64,000 nucleotides of DNA, from contig NZ_JAKNCT010000005.1 of NCBI RefSeq assembly GCF_022134585.1, positions 112,818 through 176,817 on the forward strand, written 5' to 3'. Source of the DNA: Mesosutterella porci (lineage in GTDB: Bacteria; Pseudomonadota; Gammaproteobacteria; Burkholderiales; Burkholderiaceae_F). Under the pieces are notes generated by a model that was not told the origin of the DNA, made no database searches, and saw only the letters and a program-made list of their open reading frames with translations. The position numbers were made by a program, and so were the translations under genes. Below are positions 63,195 through 64,000 of this stretch, in pieces; within the stretch, counting starts at the first letter, position 1, and the number at the start of each line of letters is the position of its first letter.

Positions 63195-64000
63195 TGGACA
63201 GATGTAAGACGGAATTATTTTAGGCATCCGGCTTTTCAATTTCTCGAAAAAATTTCTGTCGTAATCAGCAGCATTCAAGACAGCGTTTCCTGTTTCTCCT
63301 TCTGGCGCTGCTGCCGGTACTCTGACGGGGGGACGTTGCCGATCACTGAGCAAGGCCGGCGGTTGTTGTAAAAATCGATATAGAAGGCAATGCTGTCATT
63401 CTGTTCCTGGAAGCTCGGCTTCTCCCTGCTGAGCAGGGAGTTATACAGGGATTCGACCTTAAAGGTGCCGTTGAAGCTCTCCATGGTGGCATTGTCATAG
63501 CAGTTGGCCGTGCGAGAGAAACTTTGCGCCACGCCCATATCAGCAAGCAGCTGCCGGAAGATCTCCGAGGTATAGATGCTCCCGCGGTCACTGTGAAGCA
63601 TGGCTCCGGGAGCAAATTTGCGGAACGACAGGATCTGCAGAGTGGCGACCGCCAGCGCTGTGTCCTGGGTCCTCGAGAACACCCAGGCAGCAATAGACCG
63701 GTCGAACAGGTCCTGGACCAGGGACAGGTATCCCCAGTGCCATTCGCCGTTTTCAAAGTAAGGGATGTACGTAACATCCGTGACCAGCCGAAACATGGGC
63801 TTGTCTGCGCAGAACTGGCGATTGAGCATATTATCCGGGAGTTGCTGCTGAGTTGCCTTCCCAGCCTGAGGCTTGGCCTTGCGAGTCCGACGGATCAGAG
63901 CTCCCAAGTGATGGCGGTTCATGACCCGCTGCAGGGTGGTCTCGCACACCTCTGTTCCAAAGCGGCGCTTGAGAAGCGATCCCATGCGGCGGCGGCCAAT
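63195..64000 (-). mobile_element. Second type of IS3-family element, running off the right edge
   Basis: Contains an orfB different from the two copies above. The 3' end of the element is probably about 63195 (TGGACAGATGTAAGACGG), inferred from a change of sequence character; no target duplication can be tested because the other end is outside the window. Confidence 0.6.
63275..64000 (-). CDS. IS3-family orfB transposase (5' part beyond window)
   Basis: At least 241 codons, open to the window edge. Integrase core: FRLVTDVTYIPYFENGEWHW (first catalytic Asp), GAMLHSDRGSIYTSEIFRQL (second Asp), SFSRTANCYDNATMESFNGT with the Glu, and FYIDFYNNRRPCSVIGNVPP at the C-terminus. The rve domain looks intact, so this copy may be functional, unlike the IS3 copies at 45.8 and 59.0 kb. 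Confidence 0.88.
   Translation of the reverse strand: MGRRRMGSLLKRRFGTEVCETTLQRVMNRHHLGALIRRTRKAKPQAGKATQQQLPDNMLNRQFCADKPMFRLVTDVTYIPYFENGEWHWGYLSLVQDLFDRSIAAWVFSRTQDTALAVATLQILSFRKFAPGAMLHSDRGSIYTSEIFRQLLADMGVAQSFSRTANCYDNATMESFNGTFKVESLYNSLLSREKPSFQEQNDSIAFYIDFYNNRRPCSVIGNVPPSEYRQQRQKEKQETLS

Noticed and set aside
62985..63371. Plus-strand open frame with apparent hydrophobic segments
   Set aside because: It is antisense to the minus-strand phage-type segment (EIAEEAKAKAADKASEEG region) and the small MEKAQDQ gene, and has no start signal.
1..64000. CRISPR arrays
   Set aside because: No evenly spaced repeat/unique-spacer pattern was seen. The only regular repeats are the three iterated sites at 60.7-60.8 kb and the coding repeats of the small lipoprotein.

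Overview
The window is high-GC DNA with dense, short-gapped operons from a betaproteobacterium. The gene set (anaerobic formate dehydrogenase, many single LysR regulators, DAACS and IT-type carboxylate/amino-acid transporters, Tat-exported oxidoreductases, a stand-alone NrdD-tail protein) best fits the Burkholderiales, and within it a gut Sutterellaceae-like lineage. The family placement is inference from gene style; there is no 16S gene in the window. Roughly 1-60.5 kb looks like ordinary chromosome. About 60.5-64 kb is visibly lower in GC and made of broken mobile DNA. || Layout. 1-5.4 kb: a fused ispDF (runs off the left edge), mfd and serB. 5.5-14.4 kb (minus): an MdtABC-type tripartite RND efflux operon (adaptor, two permeases, outer-membrane lipoprotein). 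14.7-16.9 kb: a DUF3310 protein and a dicarboxylate/amino-acid symporter. 17.2-21.3 kb: bamD, divergent from rluD-pgeF-rimO. 21.5-26.5 kb (minus): a second envelope-spanning exporter (TolC-like, HlyD-like, fused double ABC-2 permease) with no ATPase gene. 26.8-34.9 kb: nitrobindin-like protein, a small NrdD-tail protein, DinG-type helicase, an envelope coiled-coil protein with a duplicated cysteine motif, malate dehydrogenase, a PIN protein, RmuC and a low-complexity lipoprotein. 35.2 kb: tRNA-Arg(ACG). || 35.7-45.7 kb: metabolic and regulatory accessory genes: a CMD protein, two overlapping LysR genes divergent from a Tat-exported FMN hydroxy-acid oxidase, a MetE-like methyltransferase, and a GntR regulator, ion-transporter-type permease, asparaginase and a dead M20 amidohydrolase that look like one catabolic locus. 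45.8-47.3 kb: a degenerate IS3-family copy. 47.4-51.7 kb: an argininosuccinate-lyase-superfamily enzyme, a divergent LysR regulator, an SGNH-like exported hydrolase and a decayed second copy of it. A 16-base sequence repeated exactly upstream of both the lysR/lyase pair and the hydrolase gene suggests a small regulon. 52.3-59.0 kb: respiratory formate dehydrogenase (alpha with cysteine, not selenocysteine; beta; gamma) with the maturation genes fdhE and fdhD. || 59.0-64 kb: a second copy of the same IS3-family element, an interrupted helix-turn-helix transposase fragment with three 20-base iterated sites upstream of it, remains of a phage-type polyvalent protein (GNAT-like, HExxH and PBECR-like nuclease segments) broken by a frameshift, a stop codon and an element insertion, and a different IS3-family orfB running off the right edge. 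The most promising leads for new biology are the lyase/LysR/SGNH regulon, the ATPase-less fused ABC-2 exporter, and the polyvalent protein with its nuclease-like domain.
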